The position numbers and the translations under genes are program-made. This document shows positions 6,032 to 14,155 of a DNA stretch of 64,000 nucleotides, one piece after another. This DNA is from Streptococcus peroris ATCC 700780 (GTDB lineage: Bacteria > Bacillota > Bacilli > Lactobacillales > Streptococcaceae), in contig NZ_GL732463.1 in the NCBI RefSeq assembly GCF_000187585.1, forward strand, positions 147,819-211,818. The letters are read 5' to 3'. The notes beneath the pieces were generated by a model that was not told where the DNA came from, did not search any database, and saw only the letters and a program-made list of their open reading frames with translations. Within the stretch, counting starts at the first letter, position 1; the number at the start of each line of letters is the position of its first letter.

Positions 6032-6712
6032 ATGAATTTGAAAGGTATAATCTTCGATATGGATGGAGTTATAGTTGATACAGAGTACCAAGATTTTCTA
6101 ATACAGAAAGATTTTATCAAACACCTTAATCCAAAATCTAGTTACGAAGATTCTGAGCTATTGGTATTAGTTGGTAAATCATATTTTAATCTTTATAGGC
6201 TTTTACAGCAATTTATTGGGAAACAATATGATATAAAAACTATAGAAAAAGAATATGCTTCTTTTAGTGATGAGAGATATGAAAAAATTGATTATTCTTT
6301 ACTTTTTAGAAAAGAAATTCTAAAAATTATTGACTATGCATTGAAAAACGGAATCAAATTAGCTGTAGCATCATCATCAAAATATGAGCATATTAATGAA
6401 GTTTTAGAAAGGTGTGACATAAAAAAATATTTTGATGTCATCGTTAGCGGAGAGAATTTTGTAGAAAGTAAGCCAAATCCGTCTATCTATTTAACAACGC
6501 TACATAAGTTAGAATTGCAAGCAGAACAATGTATTGCAATTGAAGATTCATACTCTGGAATTGAATCTTCAACTAGCGCCGGAATTGCAACTATTGGTTA
6601 TTATGATAGCCGATTACCATTTTTTAATGACAAAGCGCAATGGAAAGTTGAAAATATGAAAGAAGTTTTACAAATAATAGAATCACAGAGTCTTTCAGTT
6701 GAAAGGCGATGA
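6032..6712 (+). CDS. HAD-family phosphatase (beta-phosphoglucomutase-like)
   Basis: A 226-aa HAD hydrolase. ATG 6032 is chosen because AAAGGAGG (6019-6026) stands 5 nt before it; the in-frame ATG at 5993 has no such site. All four motifs are present: DMDGVIVDTE with nucleophile and acid/base Asp, ASSS as motif II, the Lys of SKPNPSIY, and EDSYSGI as motif IV. An alpha-helical C1 cap lies between motifs I and II. Such enzymes dephosphorylate or isomerise sugar phosphates or nucleotides; the substrate is unknown. It appears to be cargo of the element, downstream of the repressor and before attR. Confidence 0.85.
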   Translation: MNLKGIIFDMDGVIVDTEYQDFLIQKDFIKHLNPKSSYEDSELLVLVGKSYFNLYRLLQQFIGKQYDIKTIEKEYASFSDERYEKIDYSLLFRKEILKIIDYALKNGIKLAVASSSKYEHINEVLERCDIKKYFDVIVSGENFVESKPNPSIYLTTLHKLELQAEQCIAIEDSYSGIESSTSAGIATIGYYDSRLPFFNDKAQWKVENMKEVLQIIESQSLSVERR

Positions 6713-6835
6713 GGTTCTTGAGGACGTTAGAAAGAAATAAACTTGTTTCATAACGAAATTTAAGGTAACAGCGAACCGCTGAGTGTGTAGCTTTGTTGGT
6801 AAAAACGTAAATATTTTTGAGCGAAAGGTATTATG

Positions 6836-6860
6836 AAGTCACTGGAAACAGTGGCTTTTT
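6836..6860 (+). terminator. terminator downstream of HAD gene
   Basis: The stem AAGTCACTG/CAGTGGCTT has a GAAA tetraloop and is followed by TTTTTG. It lies 124 bp after the HAD stop codon. Confidence 0.85.
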
Positions 6861-7310
6861 GATATTAGTAGGGATGTATTATAGTAACCAATCAAGTTGA
6901 GATAGTTGCTTTGATACTAATACATTTCATTTTAATAATGAAGTTTATTACTATAGACACTTGATAGATATGTAAACTAACTACTATACCTCTAATTTTT
7001 AACGGACTATAGTTTAATTTGTTTTTTCTGTACTTGATAAGCGAAATCGAATCCCAAGGAAGTCCTTGAACTACCAAACTCCGTATCAAGTTTTTCTGAG
7101 TCAGGTGAAATTGTCTAGCTTAATTTGACAAATGAGATAACTAAGAAATAAGATTATCGACTCACTATTTATGGAAGTAGTTATTTAAGAGAGAAAGATG
7201 AGTTACTAAAAAGGTACTAAATTCTGAAAAAAGTCCCCTTTTTGTGAAAACCAAAAGTTCCAAAAGTCTGTTAAATCAATACCTTGCTACTTAAAAAATG
7301 CAAGAATAGA
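6861..7310. other. non-coding right end of the element
   Basis: About 450 bp without a convincing gene, A+T-rich. Close to attR there is a short direct repeat CCAAAAGT (7251-7258 and 7260-7267) and a repeated TACTAAA (7205-7210 region and 7215-7221). These could be integrase arm sites. A 65-codon minus-strand ORF at 6892-7089 lacks a ribosome binding site and is not accepted. Confidence 0.5.
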
Positions 7311-7444
7311 ACTCAAAATCCAGTGTCCGCAAGGACGTGCCGGTTCGACCCCGGCCGCCGGTATAGTAATAAAGACAAGGTTTTCGGACCTTGCCTTTTT
7401 ATTTTTTCTTCAAATTTTTTCTCTCAGAGTTACCTAAAATTACT
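7311..7444 (+). repeat. attR: right direct repeat of the element
   Basis: A copy of the 3' part of tRNA-Leu plus its terminator, beginning ACTCAAAATCCAG. It corresponds to 385-519 with one missing T relative to position 486. The chromosome continues beyond 7444 into the nagA promoter region. Confidence 0.92.
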
Positions 7445-7537
7445 ATTATTTATTCTGAATACTAATTTTTATTTTATAAAATTATTTTTACTTTATTTTT
7501 ACTAAATCTTAATTTATTTCTTGTATTTTTAAACTAT

Positions 7538-7581
7538 AATAGGTCTATACCATTTACAAATTTTAGAGAAAGGTTTATAAT
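7538..7581 (+). promoter_or_regulatory. nagA promoter with NagR-like operator
   Basis: TTTACA (7553-7558), 17 bp, TATAAT (7576-7581). The palindrome GGTCTATACC (7542-7551) with flanking A/T overlaps the -35 box and matches the operator type of the GntR-family regulator NagR of streptococci. Binding there would repress nagA until GlcN-6-P accumulates. It lies about 100 bp outside attR. Confidence 0.7.
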
Positions 7582-7630
7582 GTAATTGACATAATAAATA
7601 GTATATGAAATATTAGAGGAGGTTTACATT

Positions 7631-8782
7631 ATGCCTAAATATATTAAAGCGGATCAATTTTTCTATCCACATGGTGTTCGTCGTGGTGGTTATTTGGAAC
7701 TTGTCGATGGTAAGTTTGGAAAACATGTAGAAGAAGTACCTGAAGATGCTGAAGTAGTTGACTATAGTGGTTATAGCATTGCTCCTGGTCTTGTTGATAC
7801 TCATATTCATGGTTTCGGTGGTGTGGATGTTATGGATAATAATATCGAAGGAACTCTTCATACTATGAGTGAGGGACTCCTTAGTACTGGTGTTACAAGT
7901 TTTTTACCAACTACTTTAACTTCATCCTATGAACAACTTCTTGCGGTAACTGAGAATATCGGGGCTCGTTATCAGGAAGCAACTGGTGCTAAGATTCGTG
8001 GGATTTACTTTGAAGGTCCTTATTTCACTGAGAAATATAAAGGAGCTCAGAATCCAGCTTACATGAAAGACCCTCGTATGGATGAATTTCGTGCTTGGCA
8101 AAAAGCATCTAATGGTCTCCTTAATAAAATTGCGCTTGCTCCTGAACGTGAAGGTGTAGAAGACTTTGTTCGTACCATTACTGGCGAAGGAGTGACTGTT
8201 GCGCTTGGTCATTCAAATGCGACATTTGATGAAGCTAAAAAGGCTGTTGACGCTGGTGCTAGTGTCTGGGTACATGCATACAATGGTATGCGTGGATTGA
8301 CTCACCGTGAACTTGGGATGGTTGGCGCTATGTATGAATTACCCCATACTTATGCTGAATTGATTTGCGATGGTCATCACGTAGATCCAAAAGCATGTGA
8401 TATTCTTCTTAAGCAAAAAGGAGTTGAAAATATCGCTCTGATTACAGACTGTATGACAGCAGGTGGACTTCAAGATGGTGATTACATGCTTGGTGAATTT
8501 CCTGTAGTAGTAGCTAATGGTACTGCTCGTCTTAAATCTACGGGTAACCTAGCGGGGTCTATCCTTAAACTCAAAGATGGTTTGAAAAATGTCGTCAACT
8601 GGGGAATTGCTAGTCCTTATGAAGCAGTGATGATGGCTAGTCTAAATGCTGCTAAGTCAGTTCATATTGATGATGTTTGTGGACAAATTCGTGAAGGTTA
8701 TGATGCGGACTTCATTGTTCTAGATAAAGATTTAGAGTTAGTAGCAACTTATCTTGATGGGGAAAAACGTTATCAAGCGTAA
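7631..8782 (+). CDS. nagA: N-acetylglucosamine-6-phosphate deacetylase
   Basis: A 383-aa amidohydrolase converting GlcNAc-6-P to GlcN-6-P and acetate, for use of amino sugars from host glycans and cell-wall turnover. The metal-site and catalytic motifs are in order: VDTHIHGFGG (HxH), YFEGPYF (Glu), LGHSNATFDEA (His), VHAYNGM (His) and ALITDCMTAGG (catalytic Asp). ATG 7631 follows AGAGGAGG at good spacing. It is a single gene between its own promoter and terminator; a NagR-like site suggests GlcN-6-P-responsive control. Length is typical. Confidence 0.96.
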   Translation: MPKYIKADQFFYPHGVRRGGYLELVDGKFGKHVEEVPEDAEVVDYSGYSIAPGLVDTHIHGFGGVDVMDNNIEGTLHTMSEGLLSTGVTSFLPTTLTSSYEQLLAVTENIGARYQEATGAKIRGIYFEGPYFTEKYKGAQNPAYMKDPRMDEFRAWQKASNGLLNKIALAPEREGVEDFVRTITGEGVTVALGHSNATFDEAKKAVDAGASVWVHAYNGMRGLTHRELGMVGAMYELPHTYAELICDGHHVDPKACDILLKQKGVENIALITDCMTAGGLQDGDYMLGEFPVVVANGTARLKSTGNLAGSILKLKDGLKNVVNWGIASPYEAVMMASLNAAKSVHIDDVCGQIREGYDADFIVLDKDLELVATYLDGEKRYQA

Positions 8783-8787
8783 AAATA

Positions 8788-8819
8788 AAGCAGTGACTAG
8801 ACTTAGTCGCTGCTTTTTA
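8788..8819 (+). terminator. terminator of nagA
   Basis: The stem AGCAGTGACTA/TAGTCGCTGCT with one G-U pair is followed by TTTTT. Confidence 0.9.
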
Positions 8820-9016
8820 ATTTTTATACTAGAGACAATCTTGAATAATCTCTTGCAAAGATGTAACGTTTTTATAGTTGAGTTATTCCCTTAACTGTAT
8901 TTTGTAAAGGTATCTAATGAACGAAAAATACTTCAAAGAGGCTTCTGAAAACGAGCAAATTTCTTTAATTGTTTTCAAAAATTCGCTATAATATACGATA
9001 CAAAGGAAATAAAACT

Positions 9017-9394
9017 ATGTATAGAGTTATAGAAATGTATGGAGATTATGAACCTTGGTGGTTTATAGAGGGCTGGGAAGAAGATGTGATTTCCAGTAAG
9101 AAATTTGATAAGTATTATGATGCACTAAAGTATTACAAATCTTGCTGGTTTAAACTGGAAAAGAAAATTCCTCTTTATAAAAGTCGAGGAGACTTAATGA
9201 CTATATTTTGGAATCCAGAGGATAAGCGTTGGTGTGATGAATGCGATGAGTATCTGCAGCAATATCACTCTCTCGCCTTATTAGAAGATGGTCAGATTAT
9301 TCCAGATGAAAAATTTAGACCCGGATATGAAAAACAAACAGGTCTAGAAATTCACAGAACTTGTCGTATCAAAAAAGATGGAACAACTTTTTAA
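9017..9394 (+). CDS. DUF1033 family protein
   Basis: A 125-aa protein starting MYRVIEMYGDYEPWWFIEGW. ATG 9017 is chosen because AAAGGAAA (9002-9009) precedes it; an upstream in-frame start at 8969 lies before the -10 TATAAT (8987-8992). The sequence is rich in Trp, Tyr and charged residues and has Cys residues in WCDECDEY and HRTCR that could bind a metal. The family is found next to the comG operon in streptococci; its function is unknown. Its terminator overlaps its stop codon and isolates it from comG. Confidence 0.85.
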   Translation: MYRVIEMYGDYEPWWFIEGWEEDVISSKKFDKYYDALKYYKSCWFKLEKKIPLYKSRGDLMTIFWNPEDKRWCDECDEYLQQYHSLALLEDGQIIPDEKFRPGYEKQTGLEIHRTCRIKKDGTTF

Positions 9395-9413
9395 TAAAGT
9401 TGTTCTTTTTTTT
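9381..9413 (+). terminator. terminator of the DUF1033 gene
   Basis: The stem GAACAACTTT/AAAGTTGTTC is followed by nine T residues and overlaps the stop codon. The T-tract also forms the T-rich part of the comG cin-box promoter. Confidence 0.9.
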
Positions 9414-9429
9414 ATATTTTCTTCGAATA
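9404..9429 (+). promoter_or_regulatory. cin-box (ComX/SigX) promoter of the comG operon
   Basis: TTCGAATA (9422-9429) matches the streptococcal cin-box TACGAATA in seven of eight positions and follows a T-rich tract, as in known late-competence promoters. It lies 18 bp before the comGA start. This implies transcription by the competence sigma factor ComX. Confidence 0.8.
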
Positions 9430-9447
9430 ATAAACTGAGGAGGGAAT

Positions 9448-10389
9448 ATGGTACAAGTATTAGCACAAGAATTAATTAGTCTCGCGAAAACGGATGGAGC
9501 TCAAGATATATATTTTATTCCCAAGGAAAAGGTTTATGAGTTGCATATGCGAATAGGAGATGAAAGGCGTTTAATCAATACCTATGACTTTGAAAAGTTG
9601 GGAGCAGTTATTAGTCATTTTAAATTTCTTGCGGGGATGAATGTTGGAGAAAAACGTCGAAGTCAGCTTGGTTCCTGTGATTATCAGCATGACGGTAAGG
9701 TTTCTTCACTACGCTTATCGACGGTAGGAGATTATCGTGGTCACGAAAGTCTAGTTATTCGACTTTTACATGACCAAGAGCAAGAGTTACACTTTTGGTT
9801 TCAAGACTTAGGAGAATTGGAGCAGAATTATAGGCAACGAGGACTATATCTATTTGCAGGCCCCGTAGGAAGTGGCAAAACGACTCTGATGCATGAGTTA
9901 GCCAAATCCTTATTTAAAGGGCAGCAGGTTATGTCGATTGAAGATCCGGTGGAAATTAAGCAAGAAGAGATGTTACAACTACAACTCAATGAAGCTATCG
10001 GGCTGAGCTATGAGAATCTCATTAAACTATCTCTTCGCCACAGGCCTGATTTATTGATTATTGGTGAAATTCGTGATAGCGAAACGGCGCGTGCGGTGGT
10101 CAGAGCCAGTTTGACGGGTGCGACAGTTTTTTCTACGATTCATGCTAAGAGCGTGAGAGGTGTTTACGAACGCTTGTTAGAATTGGGTGTGAGTCAGGAA
10201 GAGCTGTCAGTCGTTCTGCAAGGGGTCTGCTACCAGAGATTGATTGGGGGAGGAGGAATTATTGATTTTGCAAACGGAAATTATCAAGAACACCAGGCAA
10301 ACAAGTGGAACGAGCAGATTGACAAACTTTTTAAAGAAGGATATATCACTGCCCTTCAAGCTGAAAGGGAGAAAATTAGCTACCAGTAA
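9448..10389 (+). CDS. comGA: competence pilus assembly ATPase ComGA
   Basis: A 313-aa GspE/PilB-type ATPase that powers assembly of the transformation pilus at the cytoplasmic membrane. Walker A is GPVGSGKTTL (about residue 139), the Asp box SIEDPVEIK follows, Walker B is DLLIIGEIRD, and the His box is STIHAK. The long N-terminal domain of PilB is absent, as usual for ComGA. GAGGAGG precedes ATG 9448. It is the first gene of a seven-gene operon behind a cin-box; its 3' end overlaps comGB. Confidence 0.97.
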   Translation: MVQVLAQELISLAKTDGAQDIYFIPKEKVYELHMRIGDERRLINTYDFEKLGAVISHFKFLAGMNVGEKRRSQLGSCDYQHDGKVSSLRLSTVGDYRGHESLVIRLLHDQEQELHFWFQDLGELEQNYRQRGLYLFAGPVGSGKTTLMHELAKSLFKGQQVMSIEDPVEIKQEEMLQLQLNEAIGLSYENLIKLSLRHRPDLLIIGEIRDSETARAVVRASLTGATVFSTIHAKSVRGVYERLLELGVSQEELSVVLQGVCYQRLIGGGGIIDFANGNYQEHQANKWNEQIDKLFKEGYITALQAEREKISYQ

Positions 10390-11353
10390 GCAGAAGAAAA
10401 TCATAAATCTGTTTAACAATTTATTTTCGAGTGGTTTTCATTTAGTGGAGATTGTTTCTTTTTTAGAGCGAAGTGCTCTTCTAGAAAAAGACTATGTAAT
10501 GCAGATGAAGCAAGGCTTGTCACAAGGGAAATCTTTCTCAGAGATGATGGGGAATTTAGGTTTTTCGAGTTCGATTGTCACGCAACTATCACTAGCTGAA
10601 GTTCATGGAAATCTCCATCTGAGTTTAGGAAAAATTGAAGAATATCTGGATAATCTTTTTAAGATCAAGAAAAAGTTAATCGAAGTTGCAACCTATCCAA
10701 TCATTTTGTTAGCTTTCTTACTGCTCATTATGTTGGGCTTGCGAAACTATCTCTTGCCCCAACTAGATAGTAGTAACATAGCTACAGTAGTGATTAGTAA
10801 TCTACCACAGATTTTTCTTGGGCTCGCTCTGGCTCTAGGTACAGTATCTTTAACGGGATTGTTCTTCTACCGAAAATCTAGGAAGATACAAGTCTTTTCT
10901 TTTCTGGCTAAAATTCCTTTTATGGGTGTGTTTATTCAGTATTATTTGACTGCCTATTATGCTCGGGAATGGGGAAATATGATTGGACAAGGTTTAGAAT
11001 TATCACAGATTTTTCAGATGATGCAGGAGCAAGGGAACCCACTTTTTAAGGAAATTGGTCAAGATTTAGAGCAGTCCTTGCAAAATGGGCGTGAATTTTC
11101 TAAAGTTGTGCAAAATTATCCTTTCTTTAGAAGAGAGTTGGGGTTAATTATTGAATATGGAGAGGTCAAATCCAAATTGGGTAGTGAACTCGAAGTCTAC
11201 GCGGAGAAAACTTGGGAATCCTTCTTTACCCGAGTCAATCAAACCATGAATCTGGTTCAACCGCTGGTATTTATTTTTGTAGCTCTACTAATCGTTTTAT
11301 TGTACGCAGCCATGTTGCTGCCAATGTATCAAAATATGGAGGTAAATTTTTAG
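10319..11353 (+). CDS. comGB: competence pilus membrane platform protein ComGB
   Basis: A GspF/PilC-type polytopic protein that forms the inner platform of the pilus machine. T2SSF domains span about residues 35-155 and 215-335, and three membrane segments are visible (ATYPIILLAFLLLIMLGL, LPQIFLGLALALGTV and the C-terminal FIFVALLIVLLYAAML). The start is uncertain. There is no ATG near the expected position; TTG 10319 gives 344 aa, the usual length. TTG 10262 has the better Shine-Dalgarno match (GGAGGAGG) but adds 19 residues. It overlaps comGA by 71 bp in the chosen form. Confidence 0.9.
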   Translation: MTNFLKKDISLPFKLKGRKLATSKQKKIINLFNNLFSSGFHLVEIVSFLERSALLEKDYVMQMKQGLSQGKSFSEMMGNLGFSSSIVTQLSLAEVHGNLHLSLGKIEEYLDNLFKIKKKLIEVATYPIILLAFLLLIMLGLRNYLLPQLDSSNIATVVISNLPQIFLGLALALGTVSLTGLFFYRKSRKIQVFSFLAKIPFMGVFIQYYLTAYYAREWGNMIGQGLELSQIFQMMQEQGNPLFKEIGQDLEQSLQNGREFSKVVQNYPFFRRELGLIIEYGEVKSKLGSELEVYAEKTWESFFTRVNQTMNLVQPLVFIFVALLIVLLYAAMLLPMYQNMEVNF

Positions 11354-11677
11354 ATGAAAAAAATGATGATGAAATTAAAAGAGGCGAAGGTAAAAGCTTT
11401 TACACTGATTGAAATGTTGGTGGTTCTTCTTATCATTAGTGTTTTACTCTTGCTTTTTGTGCCAAATTTGACCAAGCAAAAGGATGCAGTCAATGACAAG
11501 GGTAAAGCAGCTGTAGTTAAGGTAGTAGAAAGCCAAGCAGAGCTCTATAGTTTGGATAAAAATGAGACTGCAAGTCTAAGCAAATTACAGGCGGATGGGC
11601 GTATCACAGCTGAGCAAGCAAAAGCTTACAAAGAATACCATGCAAAACAAAATACAAGTCAAACAGTTGCGGATTAA
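11354..11677 (+). CDS. comGC: major competence pilin ComGC
   Basis: A 107-aa type IV-like prepilin. The prepilin peptidase site is KVKA|FTLIEML, with the conserved Phe and Glu5, followed by the hydrophobic helix LVVLLIISVLLLLFVPNL. ComGC forms the body of the transformation pilus that captures DNA. ATG 11354 follows GGAGGT at 9-nt spacing and directly abuts the comGB stop codon. A short C-terminal soluble domain is typical. Confidence 0.97.
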   Translation: MKKMMMKLKEAKVKAFTLIEMLVVLLIISVLLLLFVPNLTKQKDAVNDKGKAAVVKVVESQAELYSLDKNETASLSKLQADGRITAEQAKAYKEYHAKQNTSQTVAD

Positions 11678-12074
11678 GGCATTTACCATGCTTGAGAGTC
11701 TCTTAGTTTTAGGAATTGTGAGCCTATTAGCATTGGGTCTATCAGGTTCCGTCCGGTCCACTTTTGCGGCGGTTGAGGAGCAGATTTTTTTTATGGAATT
11801 TGAGGAACTCTATCGGGAAACTCAAAAACGCAGTGTTGCGAGTCAGCAAAAGACTAGTCTAAACTTAGATGGGCAGACGATCAGTAATGGCAGTCAAAAG
11901 TTGACAGTTCCCAAAGGAATTCAAGCTCCATCAGGCCAAACAATTGTATTTGACCGTTCTGGGGGAAATTCAAGTCTAGCAAAGGTGGAATTTCAAATGA
12001 GAAAAGAAACAATTCGTTATCAATTATATTTAGGAAATGGAAAGATTAAACAAACTAAAGACACGAAAAATTAA
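11640..12074 (+). CDS. comGD: competence minor pilin ComGD
   Basis: A 144-aa minor prepilin with the cleavage motif IKA|FTMLESL and a hydrophobic N-terminal helix (LVLGIVSLLALGLSG). The start is placed at ATG 11640, inside the end of comGC, giving a 38-bp overlap; a longer reading from 11595 has no support. Minor pilins start pilus assembly and may tip the fibre. It is part of the overlapping comG gene string, so translational coupling is likely. Confidence 0.93.
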   Translation: MQNKIQVKQLRIKAFTMLESLLVLGIVSLLALGLSGSVRSTFAAVEEQIFFMEFEELYRETQKRSVASQQKTSLNLDGQTISNGSQKLTVPKGIQAPSGQTIVFDRSGGNSSLAKVEFQMRKETIRYQLYLGNGKIKQTKDTKN

Positions 12075-12339
12075 GGCTGTTATTCTATTAGAGGCAGTGA
12101 TTTCGCTGGCAATTTTTGCAAGTATTGCAACCCTCTTGCTAGGGCAGATTCAAGAAAGTAGAAAAAGAGAAGTAGAACTTCTAAAACAGGAAGAAGTTCT
12201 GCGAGTGGCTCGCATGGCTTTACAGACTGGACAAAAACAATTGACCGTCAATGGTGTAACGATTGATGTTGTCACGAGAGAGAAGAGTTTAGAGGTGTAT
12301 CATGGGACTGAGAAATTACTTGACATTCAGGAAAGGTAA
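12037..12339 (+). CDS. comGE: competence minor pilin ComGE
   Basis: A 100-aa minor pilin starting [14 protein letters not shown]. The N-terminal segment [19 protein letters not shown] keeps the Glu of the prepilin motif but has V instead of F after the cleavage Ala. It overlaps comGD by 38 bp. ComGE belongs to the minor pilin complex needed to initiate pilus assembly. Confidence 0.93.
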   Translation: MERLNKLKTRKIKAVILLEAVISLAIFASIATLLLGQIQESRKREVELLKQEEVLRVARMALQTGQKQLTVNGVTIDVVTREKSLEVYHGTEKLLDIQER

Positions 12340-12763
12340 GGTCAAAGGGTTTACGCTTTTAGAATCTCTGATTGCCTTAGTGGTTATTAGTGGGAGCTTA
12401 CTGTTATTTCAAGCTATGAGTCGCCTTCTTATATCAGAAGTTCGCTACCAGAAAAGTCATGAGCAAAAAGAGTGGCTTTTATTTGTGGATCAACTGGAAG
12501 CAGAGCTTGACGGATCCCATTATCAAAAAGTGGAAAACAATCGTATTTATCTGAAACAAGATGGCAAAGATATCTCTATTGGGAAATCTAAGTCGGATGA
12601 TTTTCGAAAAACAGATGCTAGTGGTCGAGGGTACCAACCGATGGTATATGGACTTAAATCAGCGCGAGTTCATGAAGAGGGACAGCTAGTTCATTTCCAT
12701 TTCCAATTTCAGAAGGGATTAGAAAGAGAGTTCATCTATCGTGTGGAAAAAGAAAAAAGTTAA
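12302..12763 (+). CDS. comGF: competence minor pilin ComGF
   Basis: A 153-aa minor pilin with the motif [11 protein letters not shown] and helix [16 protein letters not shown], followed by a beta-rich domain of the ComGF family ([18 protein letters not shown]). It overlaps comGE by 38 bp. It acts with ComGD, ComGE and ComGG in pilus initiation. Confidence 0.94.
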   Translation: MGLRNYLTFRKGKVKGFTLLESLIALVVISGSLLLFQAMSRLLISEVRYQKSHEQKEWLLFVDQLEAELDGSHYQKVENNRIYLKQDGKDISIGKSKSDDFRKTDASGRGYQPMVYGLKSARVHEEGQLVHFHFQFQKGLEREFIYRVEKEKS

Positions 12764-13178
12764 GGCAGGCGTTCTTCTTTATGCTCTTGTGATGGCAGGT
12801 ATTTTTAGTCTTTTATTCCAATTTTACCTGAACCGACAAGTTGCTCATCATCAGGATTATGCTTTAAATAAAGAAAAACTGGTGGCTTATGCGATGGCCA
12901 AGAGAACTCGAGACAAGGTTCTCGATGAAAATGGTGGAAAATCTTATCATCTTGGAAGTGTGACCTACCAAAATAAAGAAACTGGATTTACGACAGTTGT
13001 CCAAATGAATAAAAATCAATTTGAATTTCACTTTCCACCTTTGAAAAAGGCAAACGAAAAAACTAATAAGACAGAAAAGAAGTCAAAAGAAGGAAGTAAG
13101 GAGAAGCAAGAAGAACAGGTTAAAAAAGAGCCTGCCAAGCCTTCCGAAGTTGCTACTTCTAAGAAAGACATAGAGTAG
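12741..13178 (+). CDS. comGG: competence minor pilin ComGG
   Basis: A 145-aa protein starting with GTG 12741, overlapping comGF by 23 bp. It has an N-terminal membrane segment ([18 protein letters not shown]) without a classical prepilin cleavage site, as expected for ComGG. The last 45 residues are almost entirely Lys, Glu, Ser and Pro (from [17 protein letters not shown] onward), probably disordered. No clear terminator follows in the 110 bp before the next gene. Confidence 0.92.
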   Translation: MWKKKKVKAGVLLYALVMAGIFSLLFQFYLNRQVAHHQDYALNKEKLVAYAMAKRTRDKVLDENGGKSYHLGSVTYQNKETGFTTVVQMNKNQFEFHFPPLKKANEKTNKTEKKSKEGSKEKQEEQVKKEPAKPSEVATSKKDIE

Positions 13179-13287
13179 CTTGATTCTTGTATCAGTTCAC
13201 GTTTAAGTTGTTAGGTTGGAACAAGTGGGTTAGGACGAGGTTTTTACCTAAAATCATGCTATAATAGATACATATGGAGGACAGAAA

Positions 13288-13989
13288 ATGTCAAGTGTAA
13301 AATTGTATCTAGTGCGTCATGGAAGAACGATGTTTAATGCGATTGGGCGTGCTCAAGGTTGGAGTGATACTCCTCTAACTGCTGAAGGTGAGCGAGGAAT
13401 TCATGAATTGGGAATTGGCTTGCGTGAGTCTGGCTTAACGTTTGAACGTGCCTATTCAAGTGATTCTGGGCGTACGATTCAGACGATGAAAATTATCCTT
13501 GAGGAGCTAGGTTTGACAGGGAAAATTCCTTATCAGATGGATAAGAGAATCCGTGAATGGTGCTTTGGTAGTTTTGATGGTGCTTATGATGGGGATCTTT
13601 TTATGGGTATTATCCCTCGAATCTTTAATGTCGATCATGTGCATCGTTTGTCCTATGCGGAGCTAGCTGAAGGTTTGGTAGAAGTTGATACAGCAGGCTG
13701 GGCTGAAAGCTGGGAAAAACTAAGTGGGCGTATCTGGGAAGGCTTTGAGGCCATTGCCAAGGAAATGGAAGCTAATGGAGGTGGAAACGCTCTCGTAGTC
13801 AGCCATGGAATGACTATTGGAACCATTGTTTATTTAATCAACGGAATGCATCCGCATGGCCTTGATAATGGTAGTGTGACGATTCTCGAGTACCAAGATG
13901 GTCAATTCTCAGTCAAGATAGTTGGTGACCGTAGCTACCGTGAACTTGGACGAGCTAAACTAGAAGAGCAAGCTAGTCCAGAACAATAA
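13288..13989 (+). CDS. histidine phosphatase family protein (phosphoglycerate mutase-like)
   Basis: A 233-aa protein of the histidine phosphatase superfamily. The phosphoacceptor motif LVRHGRTMFN lies near the N-terminus and the second catalytic His in VVSHGMTIG near residue 172. Family members of this length include broad-specificity phosphatases and cofactor-dependent mutases; the substrate is not clear here. An extended -10 promoter TGC-TATAAT (13257-13265) and a GGAGG site precede ATG 13288, so it is transcribed separately from comG. Confidence 0.88.
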   Translation: MSSVKLYLVRHGRTMFNAIGRAQGWSDTPLTAEGERGIHELGIGLRESGLTFERAYSSDSGRTIQTMKIILEELGLTGKIPYQMDKRIREWCFGSFDGAYDGDLFMGIIPRIFNVDHVHRLSYAELAEGLVEVDTAGWAESWEKLSGRIWEGFEAIAKEMEANGGGNALVVSHGMTIGTIVYLINGMHPHGLDNGSVTILEYQDGQFSVKIVGDRSYRELGRAKLEEQASPEQ

Positions 13990-14026
13990 AATTCAGTACT
14001 AAATTTAGAAGAATTTTTAAAGGATT

Positions 14027-14096
14027 GATAGAATGCTAATGTCTTGATTCACAAGCTTGCGAGAGCTGAGTGCTTTGACAATAGCATTCTTTTTTG
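14027..14096 (+). terminator. terminator of the histidine phosphatase gene
   Basis: A long imperfect stem: AGAATGCTAATGTC pairs with GACAATAGCATTCT and is followed by TTTTTT. The right arm contains the -35 box of the patA promoter. Confidence 0.75.
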
Positions 14097-14155
14097 TTAG
14101 AATAGTATCAACATAAAAGCATAAGAAGGGACTGACAGAACTGTCGTCCCCTTTT
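14075..14155 (+). promoter_or_regulatory. patA promoter and leader attenuator
   Basis: TTGACA (14075-14080), 17 bp, TAGAAT (14098-14103). The leader of about 68 nt contains a terminator-like hairpin, AAGGGACTGACAG/CTGTCGTCCCCTT with a 2-nt loop (14126-14153), followed by TTTTG. In S. pneumoniae a comparable leader terminator keeps patAB low, and its disruption raises efflux and fluoroquinolone resistance. Here the stem looks intact. Confidence 0.8.

Larger units (their letters stand above)
385..7444. mobile_element. tRNA-Leu-integrated element (IME/satellite-like)
   Basis: The segment is bounded by direct repeats 385-519 and 7311-7444, giving a repeat unit of 6926 bp. It carries an integrase, a DUF3173 excisionase-like gene, a Rep_trans/MobT-like initiator, a XRE repressor with divergent promoters and several cargo ORFs. 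No type IV secretion genes, FtsK-like coupling protein or phage structural genes are present. The best description is an integrative mobilizable element or satellite that depends on a helper. The A+T-rich composition and divergent gene blocks differ from the housekeeping genes around it. Whether the initiator nicks an oriT for transfer or only drives replication cannot be decided from sequence alone. Confidence 0.88.

Noticed and set aside
6892-7089. 65-codon minus-strand ORF in the right end of the element
   Set aside because: No ribosome binding site, unusual amino acid composition and no recognisable features.
7284-7505. ORF across attR
   Set aside because: It translates the copied tRNA-Leu 3' end and terminator; no ribosome binding site.
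8917-8991. 24-codon ORF upstream of the DUF1033 gene
   Set aside because: It has an AAAGG sequence before ATG but no promoter was seen, and its end runs into the TATAAT box of the next gene. Too short and unsupported.
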